Shown here: piece by piece, positions 18,615 through 27,683 of the stretch
Numbering within the stretch: the first letter of the stretch is position 1
Layout of the letters: each line of letters opens with the position of its first letter
NCBI RefSeq assembly: GCF_001570425.1
Contig: NZ_BCSX01000007.1
Location: forward strand, 252,341 to 316,340
DNA length: 64,000 nt
Reading direction: 5' to 3'
Source of the DNA: Mycolicibacterium brisbanense
Lineage (GTDB): Bacteria; Actinomycetota; Actinomycetes; Mycobacteriales; Mycobacteriaceae
Notes under the pieces: generated by a model
Told to the model about the DNA's origin: nothing
The model's database searches: none
What the model saw: the letters and a program-made list of their open reading frames with translations, nothing else
Made by a program: the position numbers and the translations under genes

Positions 18615-19529
18615 TCACAGCTCCGCAGTGACCGCCCACAGCGCTTCGAGGTCGGCCTGCTCGGCCCGCAACGGGCTGAGCACGACGTCGGTCGCCCCGG
18701 CATCCCGATAGGCCTGCAACTGCGCCCGCACCTGTTCGGCCGGCCCAACCGCGGCCAGCTCGGCGACGTTGGCCAGCCCCTCACGGGCGATGACCTTCTG
18801 ATACGACGGAATGGTCTGATAGAACTCCAGGCGCTCGGCGGCCAGTTCGCGCGCGCTGGTCGCGTCGTCGGACACGAGCGCAGGCACCATCGCGATGATG
18901 CGCGGCTGCGCGCGCCCCGCCGCCTCTGCCGCGGCGTTGATGGTCGGGACGATGAACTCCCCCAGGGTGCGCGGTCCGGCGAGATACGGCATGGTGCCGT
19001 CGGCGAGTTCACCGGTGACCTGCAGGGCCGCGGGTCCCATCGCCGCGACATACACCGGAATGCCGCTGCCGCCTCCGACGCGCACCGGCCACTCCGGGGC
19101 GGCGCTGAACTGTTCGCCCTGGAAGTCGACGTCACCGTCGTCGAGGATGGCTCGCAACACGGTCAGGTGCTCGCGCAGCCGCTGGACCGGTTTGGGCCAG
19201 TCGGTGCCGAACGCCTGCCGCTCGGGATGGTGTGCACCCAGACCGAGGCCGAGGCTGAACCGCCCGCGCGACGCGGCTTGAGCTGTCTGCGCCGCGGAAG
19301 CCACGAGCAGCGGGTGGCGAGGGTTGATCGGCACCACCGATGTCCCCACGCCGAGATCGGGGACCGCGGCCCCGATCAGCGCGGACAGCGTGATGGCGTC
19401 GATGTCGAATTGCTGGGCCAGCCACACCTGACGAACACCGGCCTCGTGGGCGCGGCGGGCCTGGGCGATCACGTCGTCGACGACGTTGTCAGCATCGGGA
19501 TTGACCCGGAGAACGATTCCTGTCGGCAT
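18615..19529 (-). CDS. LLM-class F420-dependent oxidoreductase
   Basis: A 304-residue luciferase-like monooxygenase family TIM barrel, in mycobacteria usually a deazaflavin F420-dependent hydride-transfer enzyme. Features are GTSVVPINPRHPLLVASAAQTA, SRGRFSLGLGLGAHHPER and the C-terminal AVGPAEQVRAQLQAYRDAGATDVVL. It begins at an ATG at 19529 and follows the SRPBCC gene by 39 bases on the same strand, likely one transcript with the stress-protein genes upstream. Substrate unknown. Confidence 0.88.
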   Translation of the reverse strand: MPTGIVLRVNPDADNVVDDVIAQARRAHEAGVRQVWLAQQFDIDAITLSALIGAAVPDLGVGTSVVPINPRHPLLVASAAQTAQAASRGRFSLGLGLGAHHPERQAFGTDWPKPVQRLREHLTVLRAILDDGDVDFQGEQFSAAPEWPVRVGGGSGIPVYVAAMGPAALQVTGELADGTMPYLAGPRTLGEFIVPTINAAAEAAGRAQPRIIAMVPALVSDDATSARELAAERLEFYQTIPSYQKVIAREGLANVAELAAVGPAEQVRAQLQAYRDAGATDVVLSPLRAEQADLEALWAVTAEL

Positions 19530-19568
19530 GTCCGCAGCAACCGGCCACGCCGCACCGGCTATTCCGTT

Positions 19569-20012
19569 CTACGCAGGCTGAGCCAATCCCATGACGCGCT
19601 GACGCAACCGGTCTAATGCGACGTGCAACACGACCTTCTTGGCCCGCCGCACGATGAACTCGGGAAGCGGCACGGTCACATCGACCGTGATGTCGAACCG
19701 CACCCGTGTCTTGTCGATCTCGGGCGTGAGGTTGTACTCGACGTGCTGCCCGCGCTGCTGCAGGTTCTCCTCGGCGTCCCACACCATCCAGGTGTCGCCC
19801 CAGTGGTATTCGAGTATCTCCTTGTCGGTGATGCCCAGCAATCGCATGGTCGCACGGACGTGGTGGGGCTTGCCGTCGGGATAGCGATCGACGATCTCGA
19901 CCTGCCGGTGTACCGATGACCAGGTCGGGAGTGCATCGACATCGGCCAGGACGTCCATGATCGCCTTCGCCGGGGCGTCGAAGACGACCTCTCGCGATGC
20001 GCGAACGGCCAT
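19569..20012 (-). CDS. SRPBCC (START/Bet v1-like) family protein
   Basis: 147 residues with the SRPBCC opening ASREVVFDAPAKAIMDVLADVDALPTWSSVH, as in polyketide-cyclase/lipid-binding proteins. It corresponds in family and place to the M. tuberculosis Rv0854/Rv0856/Rv0857 group beside far. The ATG at 20012 lies 14 bases after the universal stress protein stop, so it is co-transcribed with it. A paralogue of equal length is at 26725-27168. Probable small hydrophobic ligand binding; ligand unknown. Confidence 0.85.
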   Translation of the reverse strand: MAVRASREVVFDAPAKAIMDVLADVDALPTWSSVHRQVEIVDRYPDGKPHHVRATMRLLGITDKEILEYHWGDTWMVWDAEENLQQRGQHVEYNLTPEIDKTRVRFDITVDVTVPLPEFIVRRAKKVVLHVALDRLRQRVMGLAQPA

Positions 20013-20026
20013 ACCCACGAATGTAG

Positions 20027-20935
20027 TTACTGCCGCCCCGGCAAACCGTCGGTTTCCGCCGATCCGCGCGCGACGATCACCGGGACCCGCACTGATTCGA
20101 CCACCGCAGCACTGACCGAGCCGAGCATCATGCCGACGAATCCGCCCCTGCCCCGGGAACCGACGACCACCAGCTGGGCGCCATCGGACTGCTCCACCAG
20201 CTCTCGTGCGGGCCTGCCGCGCATCAGTTCCCGACGCACCACCACATCGGGATAGCGCGCGCACCAGCCCGCCAGCTGCTCGGAGACCATCCGGTCCTCG
20301 CGGGGCGTCAGATCGGTCCACTTGACGTCGGGGAACTCGTAGTCGACGTCGTTCCAGGTGTGCACCACGACGAGTTCGGCGCCGCGCCGCGACGCCTCGT
20401 CGAAAGCGATCTCGGTGGCCAGTTCCGATGCGGGCGAACCGTCGACGCCGACGACGACCGGTGCGTCATCCGCCGGATGGGATTCATCGTGGATCACCGC
20501 GACCGGGCAGTGCGCGTGCCGCACGAGACTGGAGCTGACCGAGCCGAGCACCCGGCGGCTCCACTTGCCCAGGCCCCGGCTGCCGACGACCAGGAGGTCG
20601 GCGCGGCGCGAGCGATCGACCAGCGTGCCGACCGTGTTGCCCGATACGACGGCGGCGTCCAGCTGCAGGCGTTCCTGCCCCGCGGTGGCCTTGTTGGCGA
20701 TGTCGCGCGCCAAAGCCACCACCTCCTGTCCACGCTTTTGCTGCCAGCCCCAGTAATCGTCCGGCAGTCCCATGTCGAGGTATGCGGGCCCGGCGGCCAT
20801 GGGCAGCACATGCAGGAAGGTCAGCGGCACCCCACGTAGTGCGGCATCCCGGGCAGCCCATGCCACGGCGACATCGGACGACGGCGACCCGTCGACGCCG
20901 ACCACGATGCCGTGCCGAACCTGCTCCTCAGACAT
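20027..20935 (-). CDS. Universal stress protein (tandem USP domains)
   Basis: 302 residues made of two UspA domains, each with the ATP-binding motif: first GIVVGVDGSPSSDVAVAWAA with VVGSRGLGKWSRRVLGSVSS, second VVVGVDGSPASELATEIAF with VVGSRGRGGFVGMMLGSVSA. Such proteins bind ATP and accumulate in hypoxia or stationary phase in mycobacteria. Start at ATG 20935 behind AAAGGGG. It is 25 bases downstream of a second USP gene and upstream of the SRPBCC gene. Confidence 0.92.
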   Translation of the reverse strand: MSEEQVRHGIVVGVDGSPSSDVAVAWAARDAALRGVPLTFLHVLPMAAGPAYLDMGLPDDYWGWQQKRGQEVVALARDIANKATAGQERLQLDAAVVSGNTVGTLVDRSRRADLLVVGSRGLGKWSRRVLGSVSSSLVRHAHCPVAVIHDESHPADDAPVVVGVDGSPASELATEIAFDEASRRGAELVVVHTWNDVDYEFPDVKWTDLTPREDRMVSEQLAGWCARYPDVVVRRELMRGRPARELVEQSDGAQLVVVGSRGRGGFVGMMLGSVSAAVVESVRVPVIVARGSAETDGLPGRQ

Positions 20936-20960
20936 GCGAATCCCCTTTCCGCGCAGCGGT

Positions 20961-21851
20961 TTACGACTCGGCACTGCGGCAGATGAGCACCGGCACCGGG
21001 CTGTGGTGCAGCATGTTGAGGCTCGTCGACCCCAGCAGCGTGCCGACCACGGCGCCCCGGCCCCTGGTTCCCACCACGATCAGTTGAGCACCGGAGGCAT
21101 GCTTTAGGATCGCTTTTCCCGGGGATTCCAGTTCGACGAAGCATTCCGCCTCGACCGACGGGTGCTTGGTGTTCTCGGCTTCGACGGCCGCGGCCAGTGA
21201 CACCAGCTCGGCGGCTTCGAGACCTTCCCAGTCGATCAGGAATGGGATCGTGACACCGGCCTCGGGTGGCGGCGTCAACGACAGTGATCGCACCGCCGTG
21301 AGGCTCGCGCCGAAGCGCTCCGCGAACGCAAAGGCCGCCGCCTGCGCCGCCGCGGCCGCGGGGCTGTCGTCGACGCCCACCACGACACGTCCATCCCCCG
21401 GTGCGACGGCGTCCCCGCGGAATGCGACCACGGGGCACGCGGAACGCGTCGCGACCGCAAGCGACACCGACCCCACCAACACCGCTGCCGCGGGCGTGAC
21501 CGATTTGCCGCCCAGCACCACCAGCTGTGCTGTTCGGCTGGCCTCGATCAGCGCCTCGTCGGCGGGTTCGTTCACCGAAGCTGTTGTGATCGTGAGTCCT
21601 GCTCGCTCCGACCGCACCGCGTCGGCGGCGGCCTTGAGGTACAGATCGGCGCTGTCTTGCTGATACGACATCGTCGCGGCGGTGATCGCGGCGGCGGTCT
21701 GGCTCAGGTTGCGGCCGAGGGTCGGCAGCGCATACACGATGTGCAGGGGCGCGCCGAACTTCTCGGCTACACCGCCTGCCCAGCGGGCGGCGTTGATGGC
21801 CGAGCCACTGCCGTCGATTCCGACCACTACCGGCTTGTCCGAGGAAGTCAT
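20961..21851 (-). CDS. Universal stress protein (tandem USP domains), paralogue
   Basis: 296 residues with two UspA domains. The first starts PVVVGIDGSGSAINAARWAG but its nucleotide motif is altered (VVLGGKSVTPAAAVLVGSVS), whereas the second keeps VVGTRGRGAVVGTLLGSTS. The first domain may therefore not bind ATP in the usual way. It is the first gene of a run usp-usp-SRPBCC-LLM on the minus strand. Likely dormancy or stress-induced, inferred from family. Confidence 0.9.
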   Translation of the reverse strand: MTSSDKPVVVGIDGSGSAINAARWAGGVAEKFGAPLHIVYALPTLGRNLSQTAAAITAATMSYQQDSADLYLKAAADAVRSERAGLTITTASVNEPADEALIEASRTAQLVVLGGKSVTPAAAVLVGSVSLAVATRSACPVVAFRGDAVAPGDGRVVVGVDDSPAAAAAQAAAFAFAERFGASLTAVRSLSLTPPPEAGVTIPFLIDWEGLEAAELVSLAAAVEAENTKHPSVEAECFVELESPGKAILKHASGAQLIVVGTRGRGAVVGTLLGSTSLNMLHHSPVPVLICRSAES

Positions 21852-21908
21852 ACCTCGATGCTCGTCGGTAATCGGCAGGTTCCACAGGGCCGAAAGTCCC
21901 CTGGCCGG

Positions 21909-22991
21909 TCAGGTCCAGCCGATGTCCTCGATCGCCGTGGTGCCCTTCGGAGGTGTGCCCGGGGTTCCCGCGGGCGTGCGGGAGAACCGCGGTGCGGGTG
22001 CGGCCTGGTCGACGCCGTCGAGGGACACCAGCGTCGAACGGGCCCGCAGGTGCTCGTTCTCGGCGGCCTCACCCCAGGTCAGGACCGGTGTCACGCACGC
22101 GTCGGTGCCTGCGAACACCTCAGTCCACTCGTCGCGAGTCTTGGTGGCGAACCGTTCGGTGAGGATCGCGCGCATCTCGTCGTACCGGGCCAGTTCGAAC
22201 TGTCCGGGAATCTCGTCGGCGGACAGCCCGAGCCCGGCCAGCAGCTGGGCGAAGAACTGCGGCTCGATCGACCCCACCGCCATGTAACCTCCGTCGGACG
22301 TCTCGTAGGTCCGGTAGTACGGCGCACCACCGTCGAGCAGGAACGACTCCCGCTCATCGCGCAGTGAACCGGTGGCCCGCATGGTCCACATCATCTGCGC
22401 CAGCATGCTGACCCCGTCGACCATCGCGGCGTCGATCACCTGGCCCTTGCCGGACTTCTCCCGCTCGTACAGCGCGGTCACGATGCCGATGACCACGAGC
22501 ATCGATCCGCCGCCGAAGTCGGCGACCAGGTTCAGTGGCGCCACCGGCGGGCGGTCGCGGTAGCCGATGGCGCTGAGCGCACCGGTCTGCGACAGGTAAT
22601 TGATGTCGTGTCCGGCCGTCTGCGCCAGCGGACCGTCCTGACCCCAGCCGGTGATGCGGGCAAAGATCAGTCGCGGGTTGACCGCAGCGCACTCCTGCGG
22701 GCCGATACCCAGCCGCTCGCACGTGCCCGGCCGAAAACAGTCCAGCAGCACATCGGCTTTCGCGGCGAGCTCGAGCAACTTGTCCGGTTGCGCCTTGACG
22801 TCCAGATCCACGATGCGCTTGCCCCGGTGCAGCAGGTCCACGTCCTCGGCAGGCATGGTGAGCCCGCCGGGTCGGCGCACCCGCACCACGTCGGCGCCCA
22901 GATCGGAGAGCATCATCGCCGCGTGCGGGCCGGGGCCGATGCCGCCGAGTTCGACAACTCGCACGCCATCCAAGGGGCCGGTTTTGGTCAT
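21909..22991 (-). CDS. far: Alpha-methylacyl-CoA racemase (CoA-transferase family III)
   Basis: 360 residues, one longer than M. tuberculosis Rv0855 (MCR), which epimerises 2-methylacyl-CoA so that branched lipids or sterol side chains can enter beta-oxidation. The catalytic residues align: His128 in [10 protein letters not shown], Asp158 in [10 protein letters not shown] and Glu243 in GSIEPQFF, each shifted by two from the published M. tuberculosis numbering as I recall it. Start ATG 22991, because the longer frame runs antisense into the decarboxylase gene. Divergent from that gene with only 18 bases between the start codons. Confidence 0.92.
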   Translation of the reverse strand: MTKTGPLDGVRVVELGGIGPGPHAAMMLSDLGADVVRVRRPGGLTMPAEDVDLLHRGKRIVDLDVKAQPDKLLELAAKADVLLDCFRPGTCERLGIGPQECAAVNPRLIFARITGWGQDGPLAQTAGHDINYLSQTGALSAIGYRDRPPVAPLNLVADFGGGSMLVVIGIVTALYEREKSGKGQVIDAAMVDGVSMLAQMMWTMRATGSLRDERESFLLDGGAPYYRTYETSDGGYMAVGSIEPQFFAQLLAGLGLSADEIPGQFELARYDEMRAILTERFATKTRDEWTEVFAGTDACVTPVLTWGEAAENEHLRARSTLVSLDGVDQAAPAPRFSRTPAGTPGTPPKGTTAIEDIGWT

Positions 22992-23009
22992 GCGAGGCAC
23001 ACTAGCGGC

Positions 23010-24686
23010 ATGCCCGAAAACGCCTACACGGTCGGTGACTATCTGCTGGACCGCCTCGCCGAGCTGGGAGTGACCGAGATCTTCGGCGTGCCCGGCGACT
23101 ACCAGCTGGAGTTCCTCGACCACATCCTGGCTCACCCCCGCGTGCGATGGGTCGGTGGCGCGAACGAACTCAACGCCGGGTATGCCGCCGACGGGTATGG
23201 GCGGTTGCGCGGCATGGCGGCACTGGTAACGACATTCGGTGTGGGCGAGCTGTCGGCCGCCAACGCCGTGGCGGGCAGCTACGCCGAACACGTACCGGTC
23301 GTGCACATCGTCGGCGCCCCGTCCAAGGACGCGCAGGGCGCCCGCCGCATCGTGCACCACACGCTCGGCGACGGCGACTTTGACCACTTCCTGCGGATGA
23401 GTCGCGAAATTACTTGCGCCCAGGCCAATCTGGCGCCGGCCACAGCGACGCGCGAGATCGACCGGGTGCTCTCGGAGGTCCGCGAACAGAAGCGTCCGGG
23501 CTATCTTCTGATCGCCACCGACGTGGCCCGCTTCCCCACCGAGCCTCCCGCCGCGCCGCTGGCGCGCTACACCGCGGGCACCAGCCCGCGGGCGCTGGCA
23601 CTGTTCACGGCCGCGGCGGCCGAACTCATCGGAACCCACCGCCTCGCGGTGCTCGCCGACTTCCTCGTGCACCGGTTGGGCTGCGTCAAGGAACTCAACG
23701 CGCTGCTGGCCGCCGATACCGTGCCGCACGCAACGCTGATGTGGGGCAAGAGCTTGGTGGACGAGAGTTCACCGAACTACGTCGGCATCTATGCCGGTGC
23801 GGCCAGCGAGGATTCGGTGCGCGAGGTGATCGAGGATGCGCCGGTGCTGGTGACCGCGGGGGTGCTGTTCACCGACATGGTCAGCGGCTTTTTCAGCCAA
23901 CGCCTGGACCCGGCCCGCACCATCGACATCGGCGCCAACCAGAGCGTGATCGCCGGGCAGGTGTACGCGCCACTGGACATGTCCGCCGCACTGGAGGCCG
24001 TCACCGCGATCCTGTCCGAACGCGGGATCACCTCGCCGGAACTCCCGCCTGCACCGACGCGGACCCAGGCCCAGACGCCGGACAGAGACGCGGCATTGAC
24101 CCAGGAAACGTTGTGGGACAGCCTTTCTGAGGCTCTGACACCGGGCAACGTGGTGCTGGCGGATCAGGGTACGTCGTTCTACGGCATGGCGGGGCATCGG
24201 CTGCCGTCGGGCGTGACGTTCATAGGCCAACCACTGTGGGGGTCCATCGGCTACACCCTGCCCGCCGCACTGGGTGCCGGGCTGGCCGACCGCAGCCGGC
24301 GCACGGTGTTGCTGATCGGTGACGGCGCAGCGCAATTGACGATCCAAGAGCTCGGCACATTCGGCCGCGAAGGATTGGCGCCGGTGGTCGTGGTGGTCAA
24401 CAACGACGGCTACACGGTGGAGCGTGCCATCCACGGTGTGACTGCGGAGTACAACGACATCACCGCGTGGCGCTGGTCGGACCTACCCGCCGCGCTGGGG
24501 GTCACCGACGCCCTGACCTTCCGGGTGACCACCTGTGGGGAACTCGCCGACGCACTGGCCGCAGCAGCCGCCACAGCTGACCGCATGGTGTTCATCGAGG
24601 CGGTACTGGCCCGGATGGACATCCCACCGCTGCTGACCGAACTGGCGCAGTCGGCGTCAGAGGCCAATTCCCGTGGGGCGTCGTAA
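23010..24686 (+). CDS. kdc: ThDP-dependent 2-keto-acid (indolepyruvate-type) decarboxylase
   Basis: 558 residues, comparable to M. tuberculosis Rv0853c. It decarboxylates aromatic or branched 2-keto acids to aldehydes. The catalytic glutamate is Glu53 in [16 protein letters not shown]; the ThDP/Mg motif begins [13 protein letters not shown] and ends VVVVNN about 27 residues later; the HH pair in [13 protein letters not shown] is typical of pyruvate-decarboxylase-like enzymes. ATG 23010 is chosen over the longer frame because the latter overlaps far. A second member of the family is at 59088-60737. Confidence 0.9.
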   Translation: MPENAYTVGDYLLDRLAELGVTEIFGVPGDYQLEFLDHILAHPRVRWVGGANELNAGYAADGYGRLRGMAALVTTFGVGELSAANAVAGSYAEHVPVVHIVGAPSKDAQGARRIVHHTLGDGDFDHFLRMSREITCAQANLAPATATREIDRVLSEVREQKRPGYLLIATDVARFPTEPPAAPLARYTAGTSPRALALFTAAAAELIGTHRLAVLADFLVHRLGCVKELNALLAADTVPHATLMWGKSLVDESSPNYVGIYAGAASEDSVREVIEDAPVLVTAGVLFTDMVSGFFSQRLDPARTIDIGANQSVIAGQVYAPLDMSAALEAVTAILSERGITSPELPPAPTRTQAQTPDRDAALTQETLWDSLSEALTPGNVVLADQGTSFYGMAGHRLPSGVTFIGQPLWGSIGYTLPAALGAGLADRSRRTVLLIGDGAAQLTIQELGTFGREGLAPVVVVVNNDGYTVERAIHGVTAEYNDITAWRWSDLPAALGVTDALTFRVTTCGELADALAAAAATADRMVFIEAVLARMDIPPLLTELAQSASEANSRGAS

Positions 24687-24695
24687 CGACTGCCG

Positions 24696-26081
24696 CTATG
24701 CCGTGGTCATCGATTCCGGAAGGCCCATGACGTCGTGCGCCTGCCGGTGCCGGTTGGCCTTGACCACCCGGCCGACGAAACCAGGCCGCAGCAGTCGCGT
24801 GGGGCCGTCGATCATGCCGACCACTCGCAAAAACTGTTGGGCGACATCAGGATCCGTCTCGGCCGCGGTCATCACCTTCTCCAGGTAACCGTTGCTGATC
24901 CGCATCGACACTGGCCGCGACCCGGCCACCTCGGGCAGCGCCAGATCCGAGCCCACCGCCGTCTGCCAGGCCAGCCGTACCTTCTTCGCGCCGGCCCGGT
25001 AGAAACGCCGGGGCAGATTCCGGGTGCCGCGACTCAGGCAGTCGCGCAGCACCAGGGCCTCGACGGCCGCGATCGTCATACCCTGCCCGTAGATCGGGTT
25101 GAAGCTGCACACCGCATCACCGCAGACCAGCAATCCGTCCGGAACCCGGTGCATGGTGTCGTAGCGGCGCCACCGGTTGGAGGGCACCCGGTAATGGACC
25201 ACGTCCCCGAGTGGTTCCGCGTCCCGAACCGCGTCGAGCAGCGCCGCGGGCGCGAAATCCTCGACGAATTGCAACATCTCGGCCAGTTGCCGCGGGGGTT
25301 CCAGGCCGGCCATCCCGCCGACGGCGAACATCCAGGTGTCGTTCTCGTATCCGATCAGACCCAGCATCCTCGGACGGCCCGCCACCGGCATCACCGCCGT
25401 GAAGTACTGCTCCACCACACCTTTCGGAATACGTAGCAGCTGCGCGACATAAGCAAGCTGAACCATCAGCTCGTTCTGGCGCGGCCGTCCAAAACCCAAC
25501 TCTTCCAAGAAAACCGGAGTTCGGGATCCGCGCCCCGTCGCGTCGACCACGAGATCGGCTGTGAGCGCCGACTCATGTCCGGTGCTCCGGCAGGTGACCC
25601 GCGCGCCGGTGACGCGGTCCCGCGCAGACGTCGCGGTGAGCGCGAGCAGATCGTGACCGTCCAGGGTCGTGACGTTGGCGATGTCGCGCACCCGCCGACG
25701 CACGTCGCGTTCCAGCAGCCGCCGACTGGGGTACTGCATGGTGATCGGGTCGAGGACCGATTTTCCGGACCGCACCATCTGGTGCCCGCCGATCGTGATG
25801 GACAACTTGGAGAAATCGCCGTCGCACCAACTCGGAACGCCTTCGGCGGCCAGTTCGTCGAGAAAAGACGGGAACAACTCGTCGAGGATCTGCGCTCCCC
25901 GTGCGGAGAGCGCATGGATGAGCCTGCCCTGCGGAACCCCACGCCGATACACGGGGTCATCGCCCAGCTCGTCGCGCTCGACGATGGTGACAGTCTCGTA
26001 AAAATCGGAGAGCACCCGCGCGGCCAGCAGGCCCGCCATGCTGCCGCCTAGAACCAATGCGTGATCGCCGAGTTTTTCCAT
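24696..26081 (-). CDS. FAD-dependent monooxygenase/geranylgeranyl-reductase-like flavoprotein
   Basis: 461 residues of the FAD/NAD(P)-binding hydroxylase superfamily: dinucleotide motif ALVLGGSMAGLLAARVL near the N-terminus, the RRLLERDVRRRVRD and DLVVDATGRGSRTPVFL segments, and the second FAD motif LLVCGDAVCSFNPIYGQGMTIAAVEALVLRD. ATG 26081 is preferred to 26147 because it places the FAD motif at the usual distance. Convergent with the decarboxylase, 9 bases apart. Substrate unknown; lipid or terpenoid hydroxylation/reduction is only a family-level idea. Confidence 0.82.
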   Translation of the reverse strand: MEKLGDHALVLGGSMAGLLAARVLSDFYETVTIVERDELGDDPVYRRGVPQGRLIHALSARGAQILDELFPSFLDELAAEGVPSWCDGDFSKLSITIGGHQMVRSGKSVLDPITMQYPSRRLLERDVRRRVRDIANVTTLDGHDLLALTATSARDRVTGARVTCRSTGHESALTADLVVDATGRGSRTPVFLEELGFGRPRQNELMVQLAYVAQLLRIPKGVVEQYFTAVMPVAGRPRMLGLIGYENDTWMFAVGGMAGLEPPRQLAEMLQFVEDFAPAALLDAVRDAEPLGDVVHYRVPSNRWRRYDTMHRVPDGLLVCGDAVCSFNPIYGQGMTIAAVEALVLRDCLSRGTRNLPRRFYRAGAKKVRLAWQTAVGSDLALPEVAGSRPVSMRISNGYLEKVMTAAETDPDVAQQFLRVVGMIDGPTRLLRPGFVGRVVKANRHRQAHDVMGLPESMTTA

Positions 26082-26238
26082 GGAATACCCCTGGTGAGCT
26101 GGACGAATGGGCCGCTGGAATTGTCCGGCGCACAGGCGGTGGCGCAATAGAGTAGCCCGCTACCCCATTGGTCGATGTCACATTCCGCCGAGTCGCGGTG
26201 TCTAGAGGACGTAAGCCCGATCGACGAAGGAGCACACC

Positions 26239-26724
26239 ATGGATGCCCGACTGAACATCTTCGAAAACGCGACCGCCTCCAAGATGATCAAGCACGTCAC
26301 CGCGGCGGGCAAGGTCATCACGGCGTCGAGTTTGCCTGAAACGACACAACAATTGGTGGCCCTGAGGATCAGCCAGATCAACGGCTGCGCATTCTGCACC
26401 GACATGCACACCAAGGACGCCACGCTCGCCGGCGAGACCCCGACCCGGCTTCACCTGGTGGCGGTTTGGCGCGAGGCCACCGTGTTCACCGAGGCCGAAC
26501 GGGCCGCGTTGGAGTTGGCCGAGCAGGGCACCCGCATCGCCGACGCGGCAGGCGGGGTGTCCGACGAGGTCTGGGCGAACGCCGTCAAACACTACGACGA
26601 GGACCAACTCGTCGCGTTGGTGTGCCTCATCGCGTTCATGAACACCGTGAACCGGCTCAACGTCATCATCCAGCAGCCGGCAGGCGACTACCAGCCCGGA
26701 CAATTCGCCGCACAGGCGTCTTAG
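26239..26724 (+). CDS. Carboxymuconolactone decarboxylase / AhpD-like protein
   Basis: 161 residues of the AhpD-like superfamily with the redox pair Cys50-x-x-Cys53 and His57 in INGCAFCTDMHTKDA, the signature of alkylhydroperoxidase-type proteins that use a thiol pair to reduce peroxides. The all-helical length and C-terminal NTVNRLNVIIQQP are typical. Its stop abuts the convergent SRPBCC gene exactly (26724/26725). Peroxidase activity is inferred from the CxxCxxxH arrangement. Confidence 0.85.
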   Translation: MDARLNIFENATASKMIKHVTAAGKVITASSLPETTQQLVALRISQINGCAFCTDMHTKDATLAGETPTRLHLVAVWREATVFTEAERAALELAEQGTRIADAAGGVSDEVWANAVKHYDEDQLVALVCLIAFMNTVNRLNVIIQQPAGDYQPGQFAAQAS

Positions 26725-27168
26725 CTAGCCGCCTTTCTTGACCTTCAACACCTGCTTGCGCAGGCCGTCGGTGGCGGTTTCTGTGCCGCCCTTCATGGCC
26801 CGCTTGAGGATGAAGCCCGGCAGCGGCACCGCCAGATCGATGGTGATGTCGAACTTGACCCTGGTCTTGTCGCCGTCGGGCGTCAGGGTGTAGCTGGCGT
26901 CCTGTTTCTTGAGCTGTGTGGCCCGGATCAGCGTCCAGCTCACCTTGTTCTCGGCCCAGGTGTATTCGATCACCTGGGTGTCGGTGATCCCGGCGGCCTT
27001 GATCGTCATCTTCACCCGACGCGGCCTGCCGTCCTCGTAGGTGTCCATGACCTCAGCGCTCTGGTACTGCGGAGACCAGGAGGGGGTTGCGTCGATGTCG
27101 GCGACGGCGTCGAGGATCTCCTGCGGGGTCGCTTCGATCACTACTTCGCGGGAATCGCTGGTTGCCAT
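26725..27168 (-). CDS. SRPBCC family protein, paralogue
   Basis: 147 residues, same length and layout as the protein at 19569-20012: DSREVVIEATPQEILDAVADIDATPSW and C-terminal VPLPGFILKRAMKG. Both share DKTRVRFDI/DKTRVKFDI and VPLPxFIxxRA, indicating duplication. It matches the M. tuberculosis Rv0854-type proteins in family. No partner gene on the same strand is adjacent; it is divergent from the UBP zinc-finger gene with 32 bases between starts. Confidence 0.85.
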   Translation of the reverse strand: MATSDSREVVIEATPQEILDAVADIDATPSWSPQYQSAEVMDTYEDGRPRRVKMTIKAAGITDTQVIEYTWAENKVSWTLIRATQLKKQDASYTLTPDGDKTRVKFDITIDLAVPLPGFILKRAMKGGTETATDGLRKQVLKVKKGG

Positions 27169-27200
27169 GCGGGGAGGGTACTCGGACTACGCTCGCCGAC

Positions 27201-27554
27201 ATGACCAGTGCGGTAGATCCGACCGTGCCGCCCAGTGGCGCCGGATGTGTGGAATGCGATGCAGCGGGCGGTTGGTGGGTGCACCTGCGTCGGTGTGCGG
27301 CGTGCGGACACATCGGATGCTGCGACGATTCGCTGTCGCGCCACGCGTCAGCGCACTGGCAGGCGACCGGTCATCCAATCATCCGCTCATTCGAGCCGGG
27401 GGAAGACTGGTTCTGGGATTACTCGTCCAATCAGTACTACGACGGCCCTGAACTCGCCCCACCCGAAAACCACCCCACCGACCAGCCCGTGCCCGGGCCC
27501 CAGGGCCGCGTGCCTGCCGATTGGGTGCAACAACTGCGCGCCCGCCAAGACTAG
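27201..27554 (+). CDS. UBP-type zinc-finger protein with C-terminal extension
   Basis: 117 residues: UBP zinc finger with Cys16/19, Cys32/35, Cys40/41 and His48/52/58, ending HPIIRSFEPGEDWFWDYSSNQYYDGP, then a proline-rich, charged tail. It is clearly related to the 87-residue protein at 12623-12886 in the chaperone operon but carries about 40 extra residues. Start ATG 27201. Bacterial role unknown; it stands alone here. Confidence 0.78.
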   Translation: MTSAVDPTVPPSGAGCVECDAAGGWWVHLRRCAACGHIGCCDDSLSRHASAHWQATGHPIIRSFEPGEDWFWDYSSNQYYDGPELAPPENHPTDQPVPGPQGRVPADWVQQLRARQD

Positions 27555-27683
27555 TTTCTGATCATCGCTGTGGCCGGCCTCGATGAGAATGGTCGAACTG
27601 CTAGACGTCCGCGCGGAGATCCGCGCCTGACGCCCTGCCGCCTCCACGCTGATACCCCGACTGATCACGTCGAAGCTCGCCGA

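Noticed and set aside
27555..27683. A gene between the second UBP protein and the permease
   Set aside because: Only short unsupported frames with no ribosome-binding site or domain.
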